Shown piece after piece: positions 41,056-49,937 of a DNA stretch of 64,000 nucleotides; position 1 is the first letter of the stretch; every line of letters begins with the position of its first letter. The notes below the pieces were generated by a model, which had not been told where the DNA came from, did not search any database, and saw only the letters and a list, made by a program, of their open reading frames with translations. The DNA comes from Nitrospira sp. (lineage in GTDB: Bacteria; Nitrospirota; Nitrospiria; Nitrospirales; Nitrospiraceae), in contig CP092081.1 of NCBI GenBank assembly GCA_022226935.1, forward strand, positions 1,868,316 through 1,932,315, in the 5' to 3' direction. The position numbers and the translations under genes were made by a program.

Positions 41056-41438
41056 TACCGCTCGCCTCCCTCCTCGGAGTCCAAGCCCACGATCTGCCCT
41101 GTCTCGAGTGCGGCCGTATCAATCAGCGCTTCGAAGGCATCGGAGAGATGTTCCCCCAGCAGTGCCGGCGGCCGACGCAGCACGCCGGATTCCCGCAGCA
41201 CCAGTTGTGAGGATCCGAATCGCTTGGTAGCCAGTTCATCCGCGTACAAGATCTGCTCAAACTCTTTCGCCGACTGCTGAAGCAGCCTCACCTCGTCCAC
41301 GTCTAGGACTTCGCGTTCATGGAGGCTATCCAGAAGCATTGAGAGTTTCGCATCCTGCACAGCCAGCGCGGCCCTGAGCGATTGCACCATGGCGAGCAAC
41401 GTCAGCCAATCTTTCGTAGAAATGTCCATCGTCTTCAT
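41055..41438 (-). CDS. Unknown helical protein between two HTH paralogues
   Basis: 127 residues from the ATG at 41436-41438 (AGGAAAGG upstream). MKTMDISTKDWLTLLAMVQS, LRAALAVQDAKLSMLLDSLH and VRLLQQSAKEFEQILYADEL suggest long helices, followed by LGEHLSDAFEALIDTAAL. No family is recognised. It overlaps the upstream gene by 4 bp and the downstream gene by one base. The three gene products are likely made in fixed proportion. Confidence 0.6.
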   Translation of the reverse strand: MKTMDISTKDWLTLLAMVQSLRAALAVQDAKLSMLLDSLHEREVLDVDEVRLLQQSAKEFEQILYADELATKRFGSSQLVLRESGVLRRPPALLGEHLSDAFEALIDTAALETGQIVGLDSEEGGER

Positions 41439-41782
41439 GTGCCTTTCCTGATCACTGACACAGCCAATGTCTGTTGTTGCTTGGAGAATGCGCCCAAAGA
41501 GACCAGGTCCTCCATCGACAAGGGCACAGCAACACCTGATTTGGCTAATCTCAGCAATCTGGTCAGCGCGCGCCCCGTGATTCGGTCTCGGTGAGGAGAG
41601 GGCTTGAGCCGAGTCAGAGAGGTGTTGACCAGATGCATGGTGAGAGCCTTTTGAAACCGAGGTGCGGAGATGATTTGCCGAACCGTGTCGACCGAGAGCC
41701 CTTCTTGTTTCGCCATCTTCCGAAGCGACTCTCCGCGCTGACATCGACGTTGAAGCCGCTCAATCAACTCACGTTGTGACAT
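41435..41782 (-). CDS. HTH protein, first of three coupled genes
   Basis: 115 residues. ELIERLQRRCQRGESLRKMA then KQEGLSVDTVRQIISAPRFQ forms an HTH, similar to the gene at 40636-41055. The C-terminus is basic and helical. The gene is the head of a tightly coupled trio that ends in a terminator at 40579-40612. A role in DNA binding is likely; no specific function is clear. Confidence 0.65.
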   Translation of the reverse strand: MSQRELIERLQRRCQRGESLRKMAKQEGLSVDTVRQIISAPRFQKALTMHLVNTSLTRLKPSPHRDRITGRALTRLLRLAKSGVAVPLSMEDLVSLGAFSKQQQTLAVSVIRKGT

Positions 41783-41806
41783 GGCTGTCTCCTTCGTTCG
41801 AGGTGA

Positions 41807-42304
41807 TTACCAATCCTGCACACTCCATGACCTCAGGCGTTCGGTCTCCCCATCAAAGACGAGCTGTAGACGTGAGCCTGATTCCGGCAGCGCCACGGCC
41901 AAGGATGAAGAATAGGGATTGCCGGGAATCGGCGGCATGAGTACGTAGCCTGGACTCGCCCGGCGACTCTGCCAGACCGCAATCATCATCCCGCCATGTG
42001 TCTGTGACTGCGCAGGCGGCCCCCACTTCACGAGCGCGTCCGAATAGGTCAGGCGGCCGACAAGTCCGTCGAAATAGTTCCGTTGACTCACCTGAGCCTC
42101 TCGCTGGCTGTTGTCCCACTTCTCCCGTTGTTTGATAGTCGCGATCCCCACTTCACTCATCCCAGCCGTGGCAACTCCGGCCACGACGCGTGAGAACACC
42201 TTGCCAGCAATCATCCCGGCTGAATCCTCGTCCCGAACGATCAGGCTCGCGCACCCCTGCAACACCAGGCAACCCGTGACGAGACCCAGTATTGACGTTC
42301 TCAT
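41807..42304 (-). CDS. Lipoprotein, unknown function
   Basis: About 165 residues from the ATG at 42302-42304. MRTSILGLVTGCLVLQGCAS has a lipobox (LQGC), so it is a lipoprotein. Later RLTYSDALVKWGPPAQSQTH and GMMIAVWQSRR, then SRLQLVFDGETERLRSWSVQ look like a small folded domain resembling outer-membrane-assembly small lipoproteins. The upstream frame to 42415 is not needed. It is cargo near the right integrase. Confidence 0.75.
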   Translation of the reverse strand: MRTSILGLVTGCLVLQGCASLIVRDEDSAGMIAGKVFSRVVAGVATAGMSEVGIATIKQREKWDNSQREAQVSQRNYFDGLVGRLTYSDALVKWGPPAQSQTHGGMMIAVWQSRRASPGYVLMPPIPGNPYSSSLAVALPESGSRLQLVFDGETERLRSWSVQDW

Positions 42305-42393
42305 GGTCAGTCTCCTCCCGTGGCGGTTCATGGTCTTCACTGACGCTGCCGGAGCAGCCTCACGGCTGCATCCGGCACGAGTTTTGGGAACAC

Positions 42394-43779
42394 TTACCCT
42401 GGAACTTCCGACCAATCAGGTCCCTCGTCGTCTCTTTCACGGTTCGACATCGGGCGCATTGTCTGCCCGGTTCCCGGATGCGCGGTCCGCGTTTCGGCTC
42501 TGACTTCGTCAGGAAGGCCCATCGACGCCCGGGCTTCCGGCGTCAATTCATCAGGCGCGAGGGGCTTGCATAGGTCATGGAGTTCTGGCGAACTCGAGAC
42601 CATATGCCGGGTGATCCCGTCCAAGGCTCGACCGGCCGTCTGAACGTCCAAATGGGCATACCGATGCGTGGCCTGCAGTGTGCTGTGGTTCAACGCGGCC
42701 TGGATTGTGGAGAGATTGATGCCGTGATTCGCTAACCAACTCCCCATGGTTCGCCTCAAGTCGTACACCGTCACGTCTGGAATTTCGGCTACCCGCCGGA
42801 TTCTGTCCCACGCCTTCCTCGAGGTACATTCCGCCATCGGTTTTTGGAGGTCCTTCCCGGGAAACACATACTCGCCGAGCGCCGGCAGTCGACGTAGAAG
42901 TCGATAGACGACCGGGTTCAAGACGATTTCTTGTGGCCGCCCCGTCTTGCTGGTGGGCTTCCGCCACCGCATCCCCACAAAATCCACGTCTCGCCATCGC
43001 ATGGTGCCCACTTCGCGGGGACGAGACGCGGTGAAGAGCTGTGTCAGGAAGAAGGCTTGGTATTTGGGGGACGCCGTATTGAGGACATACATCACCCGTG
43101 GCATCTCATCAGGCCTGATGTAGCGGGTTCGCGCCTCTTCTCGAAACCGCTGAACTCCAACGGTAGGATCCTCTTTCAGTAATTCCAGCCGCTGACAAAA
43201 CCGGAAGGCGGCCCGCAACACTTTCAGCCCCGTATTTGCGGCCACGTGTCGACTCGCCATCTCCGCATGCCATTGCCGAATGCGTCCCGGGGTCAGCTCC
43301 GTCAACTTCACCTGGTCAAACCCACTCTGCTCCATCGTATGCCGAACCGTTCGCCGCACATGGGCATAGGAATAGGAGCCACTCGCTTTCAGCTTATATT
43401 CCAGGTACACGCGGCAGAGGTCTCCCACCGTCACTGGACAAGAAATCTGCGTGCCTTCGGGCAACCGATCTACCGACGCAAGACGCGCCATCGTCTTGGC
43501 CAGCTTCTGGTTTGGCAACAGGCCTTTTCCTCGCATCGCGTCTAGTCGTTGGATCACTTCAAGATCAGTCGGATCCGGCAGGCGCGTTCCCGACAACACG
43601 GCCTCCCAATAGGCAACCTCCTCTTCAAACGTTCGACCAAAGAAGGCGGCCCGCCGCTCCAGCATGAGGCGTTCCCGCTCCGAATATCGTTTCGGCGCGG
43701 CTTGTTCGCCTTCAATAAAAACAGGCCCTGCTACGGGTTCCGGCTCTCCATCCATTCCTGCTGTAAGCATCAGACTCAT
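42394..43779 (-). CDS. Tyrosine recombinase/integrase (right end)
   Basis: About 461 residues from the ATG at 43777-43779, with AGGTGGG upstream. The N-terminal arm-binding part (VTVGDLCRVYLEYKLKASGS) precedes a catalytic domain with TASRPREVGTMRWRDVDF (Arg), VYDLRRTMGSWLANHGINLS (Arg box), LNHSTLQATHRYAHL (His and nucleophile Tyr). It lies 264 bp to 330 bp from attR. It is different from the left integrase, so the element may contain two mobile units. Confidence 0.92.
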   Translation of the reverse strand: MSLMLTAGMDGEPEPVAGPVFIEGEQAAPKRYSERERLMLERRAAFFGRTFEEEVAYWEAVLSGTRLPDPTDLEVIQRLDAMRGKGLLPNQKLAKTMARLASVDRLPEGTQISCPVTVGDLCRVYLEYKLKASGSYSYAHVRRTVRHTMEQSGFDQVKLTELTPGRIRQWHAEMASRHVAANTGLKVLRAAFRFCQRLELLKEDPTVGVQRFREEARTRYIRPDEMPRVMYVLNTASPKYQAFFLTQLFTASRPREVGTMRWRDVDFVGMRWRKPTSKTGRPQEIVLNPVVYRLLRRLPALGEYVFPGKDLQKPMAECTSRKAWDRIRRVAEIPDVTVYDLRRTMGSWLANHGINLSTIQAALNHSTLQATHRYAHLDVQTAGRALDGITRHMVSSSPELHDLCKPLAPDELTPEARASMGLPDEVRAETRTAHPGTGQTMRPMSNRERDDEGPDWSEVPG

Positions 43780-43978
43780 ACCCACCCACCTTTCTGGCCT
43801 TCGTTTGGCCTTTGGCACGTTTGAACACAGGAAACAGCACACGCCCGAATCACGGACAGGTCACTGACAGCCCCACAAAAACCGACGAATAATCAATTGC
43901 GTTTGAGGGCGCGTTGGGTCAGCAGCCCAAAGATCGGAATCGGGGAAGGGAATGGAGAATGGAAAAGCAGAAAGGGAG

Positions 43979-43998
43979 TTGTCCGCGTTTTGTCCGTG
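43979..43998 (+). repeat. 20-bp end repeat, right copy
   Basis: Identical to 22248-22267, same orientation, 108 bp left of attR. Likely an integrase arm site or remnant. Confidence 0.6.
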
Positions 43999-44106
43999 AA
44001 GGTATACCGAATGCCCCATACTCACCCCTACTGCAGAACGCAGAAAGACGTGGTATGGTGCGGTAGGAATCGTCAGAGGTTGGCGTGAGTCTTATGCAGA
44101 TTTGCC

Positions 44107-44153
44107 CTCATAACCCAAAGGTCGTCGGTTCAAATCCGGCCCCCGCAACCAAC
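44107..44153 (+). repeat. attR: 47-bp tRNA-fMet 3' segment
   Basis: Perfect copy of 22132-22178, from the anticodon loop to the CCA end plus two bases. The 5' half of the tRNA is missing, so this is not a working tRNA gene. It marks the right boundary of the element. Confidence 0.93.
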
Positions 44154-44549
44154 CCTTCTCGCTTCTCTTTCAAACGCTTAGAGCAGTTTTAACACCGGCC
44201 TCGGCACTCGCGTGAGAGGCCGATTGTGCTAACGCTCGGACGACTTCTCAACTTCCCAATAGCAGAGCCGTAGAACCACCGCCCCCAGCGCCCGAGCCTT
44301 TTGGGTAGCGAGGATTGGTTCACCAGTTCTCTGTCAGAGGTTGAGCAGCATTGTTGATCGGCATAACTCAACAATCAAGCTTCGCCCCCCCGTTCAAATC
44401 CCATCGTAGATTGGAGCGCGCCTTTGTCGGGACCGGACGGTCTAGAGGCGGCCCCCCTCAGTTGACCGTTGTTGAATTTCAGCTGATCAAATATCCCTGA
44501 TGAGATATTATGTAGCGTGAAGACCGCCCTATATACGCCGACCGATATC
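44154..44549. other. Intergenic region right of attR with inverted repeat
   Basis: About 395 bp without a gene. ATTGTTGA (44350-44357) and TCAACAAT (44368-44375) form a perfect 8-bp inverted repeat with a 10-bp gap, shaped like an operator. An AT-rich stretch (ATATCCCTGATGAGATATTA) lies just before the MEDS gene and may be part of its promoter. Confidence 0.45.
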
Positions 44550-45221
44550 ATGCCGTCCATGCCTCGCCATCAATGCCTCATTTATAAGGGCTCACCAGCC
44601 ACGCATTTCTCTGGGCTCTCGGCTGTCATTCGGCAAAAGCTTACTGAGAATTACCGCTGCCTGTATTTCAATACCTCGGCCATGATCGCTGCAATGCGCC
44701 CCTATCTGCTGGCCGGAGGAATCGATATCACACAGGAAGTTGAAAAAGGCCGCCTCATCCTATCTTCAAACCCGACCCATCTCACCGATGGGCATTTCAG
44801 TATTGATCGAATGCTGGGAATGCTTGAGGAGGGATTGAATCACGCTTTACAGGACGGGTATGCCGGCTTCTGGTGTACGGGTGACATGACCTTGGAGTTT
44901 GGTCCGGAAAGAGATTTTTCGAAGCTTTTGGATTACGAATGGCGGCTAGAGGAATTTCTTCAATTACACCCGGCCCTCTCCGGTATCTGCCAATATCATG
45001 CGGATACCCTCCCGAATGAAGTGTTGCGGCAAGGCTTATTGGCTCATCCGTCACTTTACCTCAATGAGACACTCTCTCGGCTCAATCCGTACTACGTAGA
45101 GCGTGAATCATTCACGGCCGAATCGTACAATAACCCTGCCCTTGATAAGACAATTCGAGAACTGTGCATGGTGCCCGATGCGTTAATCTTAAATTCCCTC
45201 CCGCCCGATTATCTGCATTAA
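44550..45221 (+). CDS. MEDS-domain protein
   Basis: About 223 residues from the ATG at 44550 (a GTG at 44517 is also in frame). MPSMPRHQCLIYKGSP, SAVIRQKLTENYRCLYFNTS, WCTGDMTLEFGPERDFSKLL and LCQYHADTLPNEVL-type regions match the MEDS (DcmR sensory) domain, which senses small molecules or gates histidine kinases in other bacteria. No kinase or output domain is attached here. It stands alone to the right of the element. Confidence 0.75.
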   Translation: MPSMPRHQCLIYKGSPATHFSGLSAVIRQKLTENYRCLYFNTSAMIAAMRPYLLAGGIDITQEVEKGRLILSSNPTHLTDGHFSIDRMLGMLEEGLNHALQDGYAGFWCTGDMTLEFGPERDFSKLLDYEWRLEEFLQLHPALSGICQYHADTLPNEVLRQGLLAHPSLYLNETLSRLNPYYVERESFTAESYNNPALDKTIRELCMVPDALILNSLPPDYLH

Positions 45222-45309
45222 AGATTCCGACAAAAACTTGTCTGATCTGGACATCCTTTGAGGACGGCGCAGCCGTCCGTCTCCGCCACATTGCCGGGTA
45301 TTGTGCTCC

Positions 45310-46083
45310 TTACTTTTTAGCGACTGGACGAGCAGTTCGGAAATCGACGGGAACCGGCACTGACTCCAGCTGCAATCCTTTATGCATAGCCAACAACACC
45401 GCTGTTCCCGGAGCCGCTTGGTAATCTCCGCGGAAGCTCTGGTAGTACATCATCACTTTCCGGACATAATCGCGAGTTTCGGGATAGGGCGGGATGGCAT
45501 GATACCGTTCCACTCGTCGTTCGCCGGCATTGTAGGCCGCCACGGCCAACCGTATATTGCCGTTAAAGCGATCCAGCAAATACCGCAGATGCCGCGCCCC
45601 GCCGCGAATGTTATCGCCCGTATCGTACAAGTTTTCCACACCATGACGAATGGCCGTTTCGGGAATCAGTTGCATGAGCCCCACCGCGCCGGCTCGCGAA
45701 ATGACGGTGGGATTAAAATCCGACTCTGCCTTGATGACCGCCAACAGCAAGGCCGGATGCAGGTTGAACTGCCGGGCATAGCGGTCAACGGCAGCCTCCA
45801 CTTCTTCGACAGATGCGCGATGCGATAACCGGCTACCTCGAAGATCAGCCGGACGAAAACGTCGGTCAGTGGGGACGTTCGTCATCTCGAACACACCGTT
45901 CGCTCCCACATAGCCGTAGATGTCGCTTTCCCCAGAGGCGGAATCTCCCACCAGCAACACACCGGCGATCGCCAATGGAAGCCCCCAGGAGACGGATGCT
46001 CGCGTCTCTCGATCCAGACGGTGATCAACAGAAGGCGTGCTTGGGAAATTCCCCTCATTCCGAGCAGACTGTTTCTGATCCAT
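45310..46083 (-). CDS. Lytic transglycosylase (SLT family)
   Basis: 257 residues. An N-terminal hydrophobic segment (WGLPLAIAGVLLVGD) anchors or exports it. The catalytic domain has LLLAVIKAESDFNPTVISRA (the ES-type catalytic Glu), GAVGLMQLIPETA, NIRGGARHLRYLLDRF and LAVAAYNAGERRVERY: all four typical Slt motifs. It cuts glycan strands of peptidoglycan during wall turnover or secretion assembly. Confidence 0.92.
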   Translation of the reverse strand: MDQKQSARNEGNFPSTPSVDHRLDRETRASVSWGLPLAIAGVLLVGDSASGESDIYGYVGANGVFEMTNVPTDRRFRPADLRGSRLSHRASVEEVEAAVDRYARQFNLHPALLLAVIKAESDFNPTVISRAGAVGLMQLIPETAIRHGVENLYDTGDNIRGGARHLRYLLDRFNGNIRLAVAAYNAGERRVERYHAIPPYPETRDYVRKVMMYYQSFRGDYQAAPGTAVLLAMHKGLQLESVPVPVDFRTARPVAKK

Positions 46084-46675
46084 AGGTGCCTCCCCTTTCC
46101 CTGCACTGTCTGTGCGCGGGAACCGCGTTGTGAGCCAGGCCTTCTTGCGCAGAATTCATGCCATCTCCCCAGCCCGCACAAAACTGGTCGCGACCAATAA
46201 CATCATGCGGTTAGGACAAATAGTCCGAAGGCCGATCTTTATCGGATACGACAGGAATCTGAGACGAGCCATTTTGGGCCATCATCTGACCGTATTTTGG
46301 CAATCAGCTCGTTTTCGTCGGTTAGTGGAGACCTATGCGGAGACCTATAATGTTGCCGGTATGCCGGATGGACCGGTCAGGCGCATGGCTACGGCGGGAT
46401 CCATTGTCTCGACGAAATGATCGGGCATGGAAGCAGGCTCTTGTTTGAAGGTTCGAATCGACATGCTAGAATCCCATTCAAGCCGGTCCTTCATACGCAG
46501 GAAATCGTGGGCGGGGAAGATGCCCGCACCGAATCCGCGCCCAGCCTTGCCACATGTGTGATGAGCACGACCTTACAGGCACTCATGGCTGATCGTTTCG
46601 CGAAGATCTGTTCAGCACAGCTTTATTCACACCAGCCAATGGAATCCGGGGCGATTGGGACCTGAGCGCGGCCTC
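46084..46675. other. Gene-free stretch with promoter-like site
   Basis: About 590 bp. No ORF here looks real. Two direct GGAGACCTAT repeats (46327-46336, 46339-46348) with 12-bp period run into a perfect TATAAT (46346-46351), a possible promoter for the response regulator gene 325 bp downstream. Several poorly formed reading frames are rejected. Confidence 0.45.
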
Positions 46676-47605
46676 ATGATCAAACTGCTTCTGGTGGAAG
46701 ACAATTCCGTCGACGCCCAGTTGACACAGGATCTCCTTGCCGAGTGGTCACTGGACCGTTTCGAGATTACACATGCCTCCGTCCTGGCGGACGGACTCGC
46801 CCGACTCAGCCGAGAGCGGTTCGATGTCGTCCTTCTCGATCTCTCGCTTCCAGACACCCATGGCCTAGCCACCGTCACACAGGTCTTGGCGACCAGCCCT
46901 GAGGTGCCGGTCGTCGTGTTGAGCGGGCACGATGACCATCCGCTCGCGCTACAGGCGCTCCAACATGGCGCGCAGGATTATCTCGTCAAGGGGGAGGGCG
47001 GGACGGAGTTTCTGGCACGGTCGATTCTCTACGCCATTGAACGTAAGAAGGCGCAGGAGCGGCTGACGTACTTTGCGCAACATGATCCGCTCACCGGCCT
47101 GATCAATCGAGCCCTGTTTCGTGACCGGTTGATCCACGCCATGGCGCGCAGCAAGCGAAAGGACCAGCCGCTGGCGGTCATGCTGCTGGATCTGGACCGC
47201 TTCAAAGTCGTCAACGATACGCTCGGCCACGATATCGGCGATCAGTTACTGAAAGAAGTGGCCGCACGGTTGATGGAATGTGTGCGAGAGGTCGATACGG
47301 TTGCCCGAATGGGCGGCGATGAATTCACTGCCATCCTCGAAGGAATCTCAGGCGAAGACGATGTGCTGGTTGTCGCGAAGCGCATCGTAGACTCGATTGG
47401 CACGCCATTTCAGATCGGACCGCATCGCATCTCGATCGGCGTGAGCATCGGCATTACGCTCTATCCCTCGGATGATGAGGACCTCGACGAGCTACTGAGA
47501 CACGCGGATAAGGCGATGTATGCGGCCAAACAGCAAGGCGGAGGCCGCTATCATTTTCACTCACCAGCCGGCCATTCTCCCGACGTCTCCGCTCCGCTCT
47601 CGTAA
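46676..47605 (+). CDS. Response regulator with GGDEF diguanylate cyclase domain
   Basis: 309 residues from the ATG at 46676. The receiver domain (LLLVEDNSVDAQLTQDLLAE; LLDLSLPDTHG with the phospho-Asp; VVLSGHDD; QDYLVKG) is followed by a GGDEF domain: LTGLINRALFRDR, MLLDLDRFKVVNDTLGH, RMGGDEF and ADKAMYAAKQQGGGR. REVD, five residues before GGDEF, is the inhibitory I-site. It makes c-di-GMP upon phosphorylation. PilZ proteins elsewhere in the window could be effectors. Confidence 0.95.
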   Translation: MIKLLLVEDNSVDAQLTQDLLAEWSLDRFEITHASVLADGLARLSRERFDVVLLDLSLPDTHGLATVTQVLATSPEVPVVVLSGHDDHPLALQALQHGAQDYLVKGEGGTEFLARSILYAIERKKAQERLTYFAQHDPLTGLINRALFRDRLIHAMARSKRKDQPLAVMLLDLDRFKVVNDTLGHDIGDQLLKEVAARLMECVREVDTVARMGGDEFTAILEGISGEDDVLVVAKRIVDSIGTPFQIGPHRISIGVSIGITLYPSDDEDLDELLRHADKAMYAAKQQGGGRYHFHSPAGHSPDVSAPLS

Positions 47606-47670
47606 ACAGTCTCCGCAACGCCCGCGCCCATCAACCGCAGTTCAATTCCACCAAATCTCGCTACCCGTCG

Positions 47671-48504
47671 CTACCGCCCGATATCGGCGAGTGGCTGCTC
47701 CGTCACCACCACAGAACCGCGAGGATTGGGCAGGAAGACGTTCGCCGCCACCAATTCCTCATGTGATGGAGTCGGATGCGCGTCCGGCGTCATCACGAGT
47801 CCCCAATGCTGATTGTCGCGGCAAATATTATCCAGGAGCAGGGCTTCTGCATGATGGAACAAGAGCATCCCGCTCAGCATGTTGCTATGACACACATTCC
47901 GGACGCACTCCGGATGAGTGCCCGGATCTCGCACCGCCAAACCAAAGTGGTGGTTTCCGTAACAGACATTCTGCGCTACTCGCGGTTGCGCGCCGGCAAA
48001 CACAAAGATCCCGGATTCCCGATTGGAACAGACTTCATTGTCGATAAATGTCGGTCTGGCCTCGGGGCCATAGATCACTACCCCGGACAGAATGCCTTCC
48101 ATAGCCCGGCACCGAGTAATCGTACACACCGAATCCAAAACATTCATGGCGGAATGTTGATCGCTGCCCACATACCGGAAGGTGATCCCGGCGATCATGC
48201 CATTGGGCACTCGTTGCAAATAGAGCGGGCCGCCGCGGCGACTGTAAATCTGCACCTGGTCTCGACCGGCCCCAACAAGGAGCACCGGCTTATCGGCGAC
48301 AAACACCTTATCTTCATACACGCCAGGGCGGATAAACACCTGGTCATCATCGCCCGCATCTTTGAGTGCCGCGCTGGGACACCGGTAGGTATCGGGATTC
48401 CCGGCATCGACAATCAATGTCCTGCCGCCTTTAGGATTCGGTGGCGGCTCCGTGAAAGGATCTTTCTTCGCGCCAAACGAACCAGACTCCTGTGACCTAT
48501 CCAT
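47671..48504 (-). CDS. Right-handed beta-helix protein
   Basis: 277 residues. Successive turns such as GIFVFAGAQPRVAQNVCYGN, FGLAVRDPGTHPECVRNVCH and SGMLLFHHAEALLLDNICRD are the NosD/pectate-lyase style of parallel beta-helix, with regular Asn at turn ends. The N-terminus (TLIVDAGNPDTYRCPSAALK) matches the domain entry strand. No signal peptide is visible, so it is probably cytoplasmic. Catalytic residues cannot be assigned. Confidence 0.8.
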   Translation of the reverse strand: MDRSQESGSFGAKKDPFTEPPPNPKGGRTLIVDAGNPDTYRCPSAALKDAGDDDQVFIRPGVYEDKVFVADKPVLLVGAGRDQVQIYSRRGGPLYLQRVPNGMIAGITFRYVGSDQHSAMNVLDSVCTITRCRAMEGILSGVVIYGPEARPTFIDNEVCSNRESGIFVFAGAQPRVAQNVCYGNHHFGLAVRDPGTHPECVRNVCHSNMLSGMLLFHHAEALLLDNICRDNQHWGLVMTPDAHPTPSHEELVAANVFLPNPRGSVVVTEQPLADIGR

Positions 48505-48820
48505 ACGACCGCCTCAATCCTCTATGAACTCACATTCCTCAAATCGATCACCGCAACAGGGAATGCTAACCGGCAACAAACGAAAACGTTTCTCCTGTCA
48601 ACCTGTTTGCCTCATCCTCACGCTCGGCGCTTTTCCGTACAATTCTGTGTGCTTTCCCGCACAGGACCTTCTAAGCTCTTCGTCATTCCGATCGTGCCAA
48701 CCCTACAATTTCACAAGAGGTTCCTCAATCTTCTCCGGCTGGTGCGGTTCTTTCATATCGACGTCCCACGACAACGGATCCGCTCCGGTCTTTGCTACCA
48801 CGGAAGAAAGAGGGGCTGCT
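48505..48820. other. Gene-free upstream region of TPR gene
   Basis: About 316 bp. The frame upstream of 48821 is open but low-complexity and lacks a good start. No promoter is obvious. Confidence 0.3.
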
Positions 48821-49342
48821 ATGACCATGGTTCACCTCACCCTTGAGAAGATGCGAGGCATCGGCGCCGCACTGGTGTTGCTTGGCATGCTGGCGAGCGC
48901 GTCCGATCTGTTCGCGGCGTCGCCCCAGTCGCCGGATGCTTCACGCCGCCTCTACGATCGCGTGATGGAAGAATTCCGCCATAAAGACTATGCGGCCGCG
49001 CTCGCCGGGTTTCGCTTCTTCCTCGAACTCCACGGGCAATCCTCATTGTCGGCCAACGCGCAATATTGGATGGGTGAATGCCAGTACCGTATGGGACGGC
49101 ATGAGGAGGCTCTGGGATCATTCTTCAAACTCATTTCAGACTATCCGATGAGCCAGAAACTCGCCGCTTCGACCCTCAAAATCGGGCAGATCTATACGAA
49201 ACAGGGCGATCTCGAAAAAGCCCAAATGATGTATGAGCGGGTCACAGGCCAATATCCTGATAGCCCGGAGGCAGAAGTCGCGCGTAAGGCAATAGACGCC
49301 GCTCTTGCGAAGGGCGAACCAGTCGCGGCTGAGCCGAACTGA
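48821..49342 (+). CDS. Exported TPR protein (YbgF/CpoB-like)
   Basis: 173 residues from the ATG at 48821, with GAGGGG upstream. A signal peptide (GIGAALVLLGMLASASDLFA, cut near AAS) is followed by three TPR repeats: YDRVMEEFRHKDYAAALAGF, YWMGECQYRMGRHEEALGSF and LKIGQIYTKQGDLEKAQMMY. The ALxxFxxFLxxxxxSxxAxxAxYWxGE pattern is that of the YbgF C-terminal part, which works with Tol-Pal in outer-membrane constriction. No coiled-coil is present and tol genes are not nearby. Confidence 0.85.
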   Translation: MTMVHLTLEKMRGIGAALVLLGMLASASDLFAASPQSPDASRRLYDRVMEEFRHKDYAAALAGFRFFLELHGQSSLSANAQYWMGECQYRMGRHEEALGSFFKLISDYPMSQKLAASTLKIGQIYTKQGDLEKAQMMYERVTGQYPDSPEAEVARKAIDAALAKGEPVAAEPN

Positions 49343-49403
49343 CCGGATGGCCGCATTCGGTCATCACGAGTCGCCCCAGCATCTCGGTCGTTGACTGAGC
49401 TGC

Positions 49404-49937
49404 TCAGTCCGGATCGGCGAGATCCAACACCGTCACAAGACCAGGCACCGTATACGCATGGAACGGGCTCAGTCGTACCAGTTGCACGCCGGCGGCGCGC
49501 AACGCACCGTCGAATAGAGAGTCAGGTATGCCCTCCGCTTCAGCCTCCGGTGCCGGCCGCTCGACTTGCACGACCTTCTCCACCAACCGGCTGCCGGGAT
49601 GCACCAACACAAAGGTGGCGCGTGTGAGCGCCAGCTCCCGCAGCGTCTCGGCCGGAGGTGTCCCGGAGGAAACGCGCAAATCCAACACGCTCCAGAGGGG
49701 AATTTGAGTAAACAAGAGATATCGATCTTCGACCGCAAGGCGCAGAAGGTTATACAGCTGAACCTCCTCGTCTGTCAGCAGAGGCTTGGGGGCAAAGGTC
49801 ATTCCGGACGGCAGGCCGCCGACCGGCGTAACTGGCGCACGCCGCCGCCCGAACGTTTCCCACGCCAGACTTCCCAGAAAGACCAGCGCGCCGATGCCGA
49901 GAATAGGATACAGGACGTCCATGGTTATGCCATTCAA
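49404..49937 (-). CDS. DUF2726-like membrane-anchored protein
   Basis: 177 residues. One N-terminal helix (VLYPILGIGALVFLGSLAWE) then a DUF2726-like domain: LLTDEEVQLYNLLRLAVEDR, LLFTQIPLWSVLDLR, RATFVLVHPGSRLVEKVVQV. DUF2726 is related to nuclease-fold domains, but no catalytic residues are certain. Its start follows the anmK stop directly. Confidence 0.75.
   Translation of the reverse strand: MNGITMDVLYPILGIGALVFLGSLAWETFGRRRAPVTPVGGLPSGMTFAPKPLLTDEEVQLYNLLRLAVEDRYLLFTQIPLWSVLDLRVSSGTPPAETLRELALTRATFVLVHPGSRLVEKVVQVERPAPEAEAEGIPDSLFDGALRAAGVQLVRLSPFHAYTVPGLVTVLDLADPD

Noticed and set aside
44107..44153. A second tRNA-Met gene
   Set aside because: Only the 3' part from the anticodon loop on is present; it is the attR copy.
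46112..46665. Two overlapping plus-strand frames before the GGDEF gene
   Set aside because: No ribosome-binding sites, no family pattern; the region looks regulatory.
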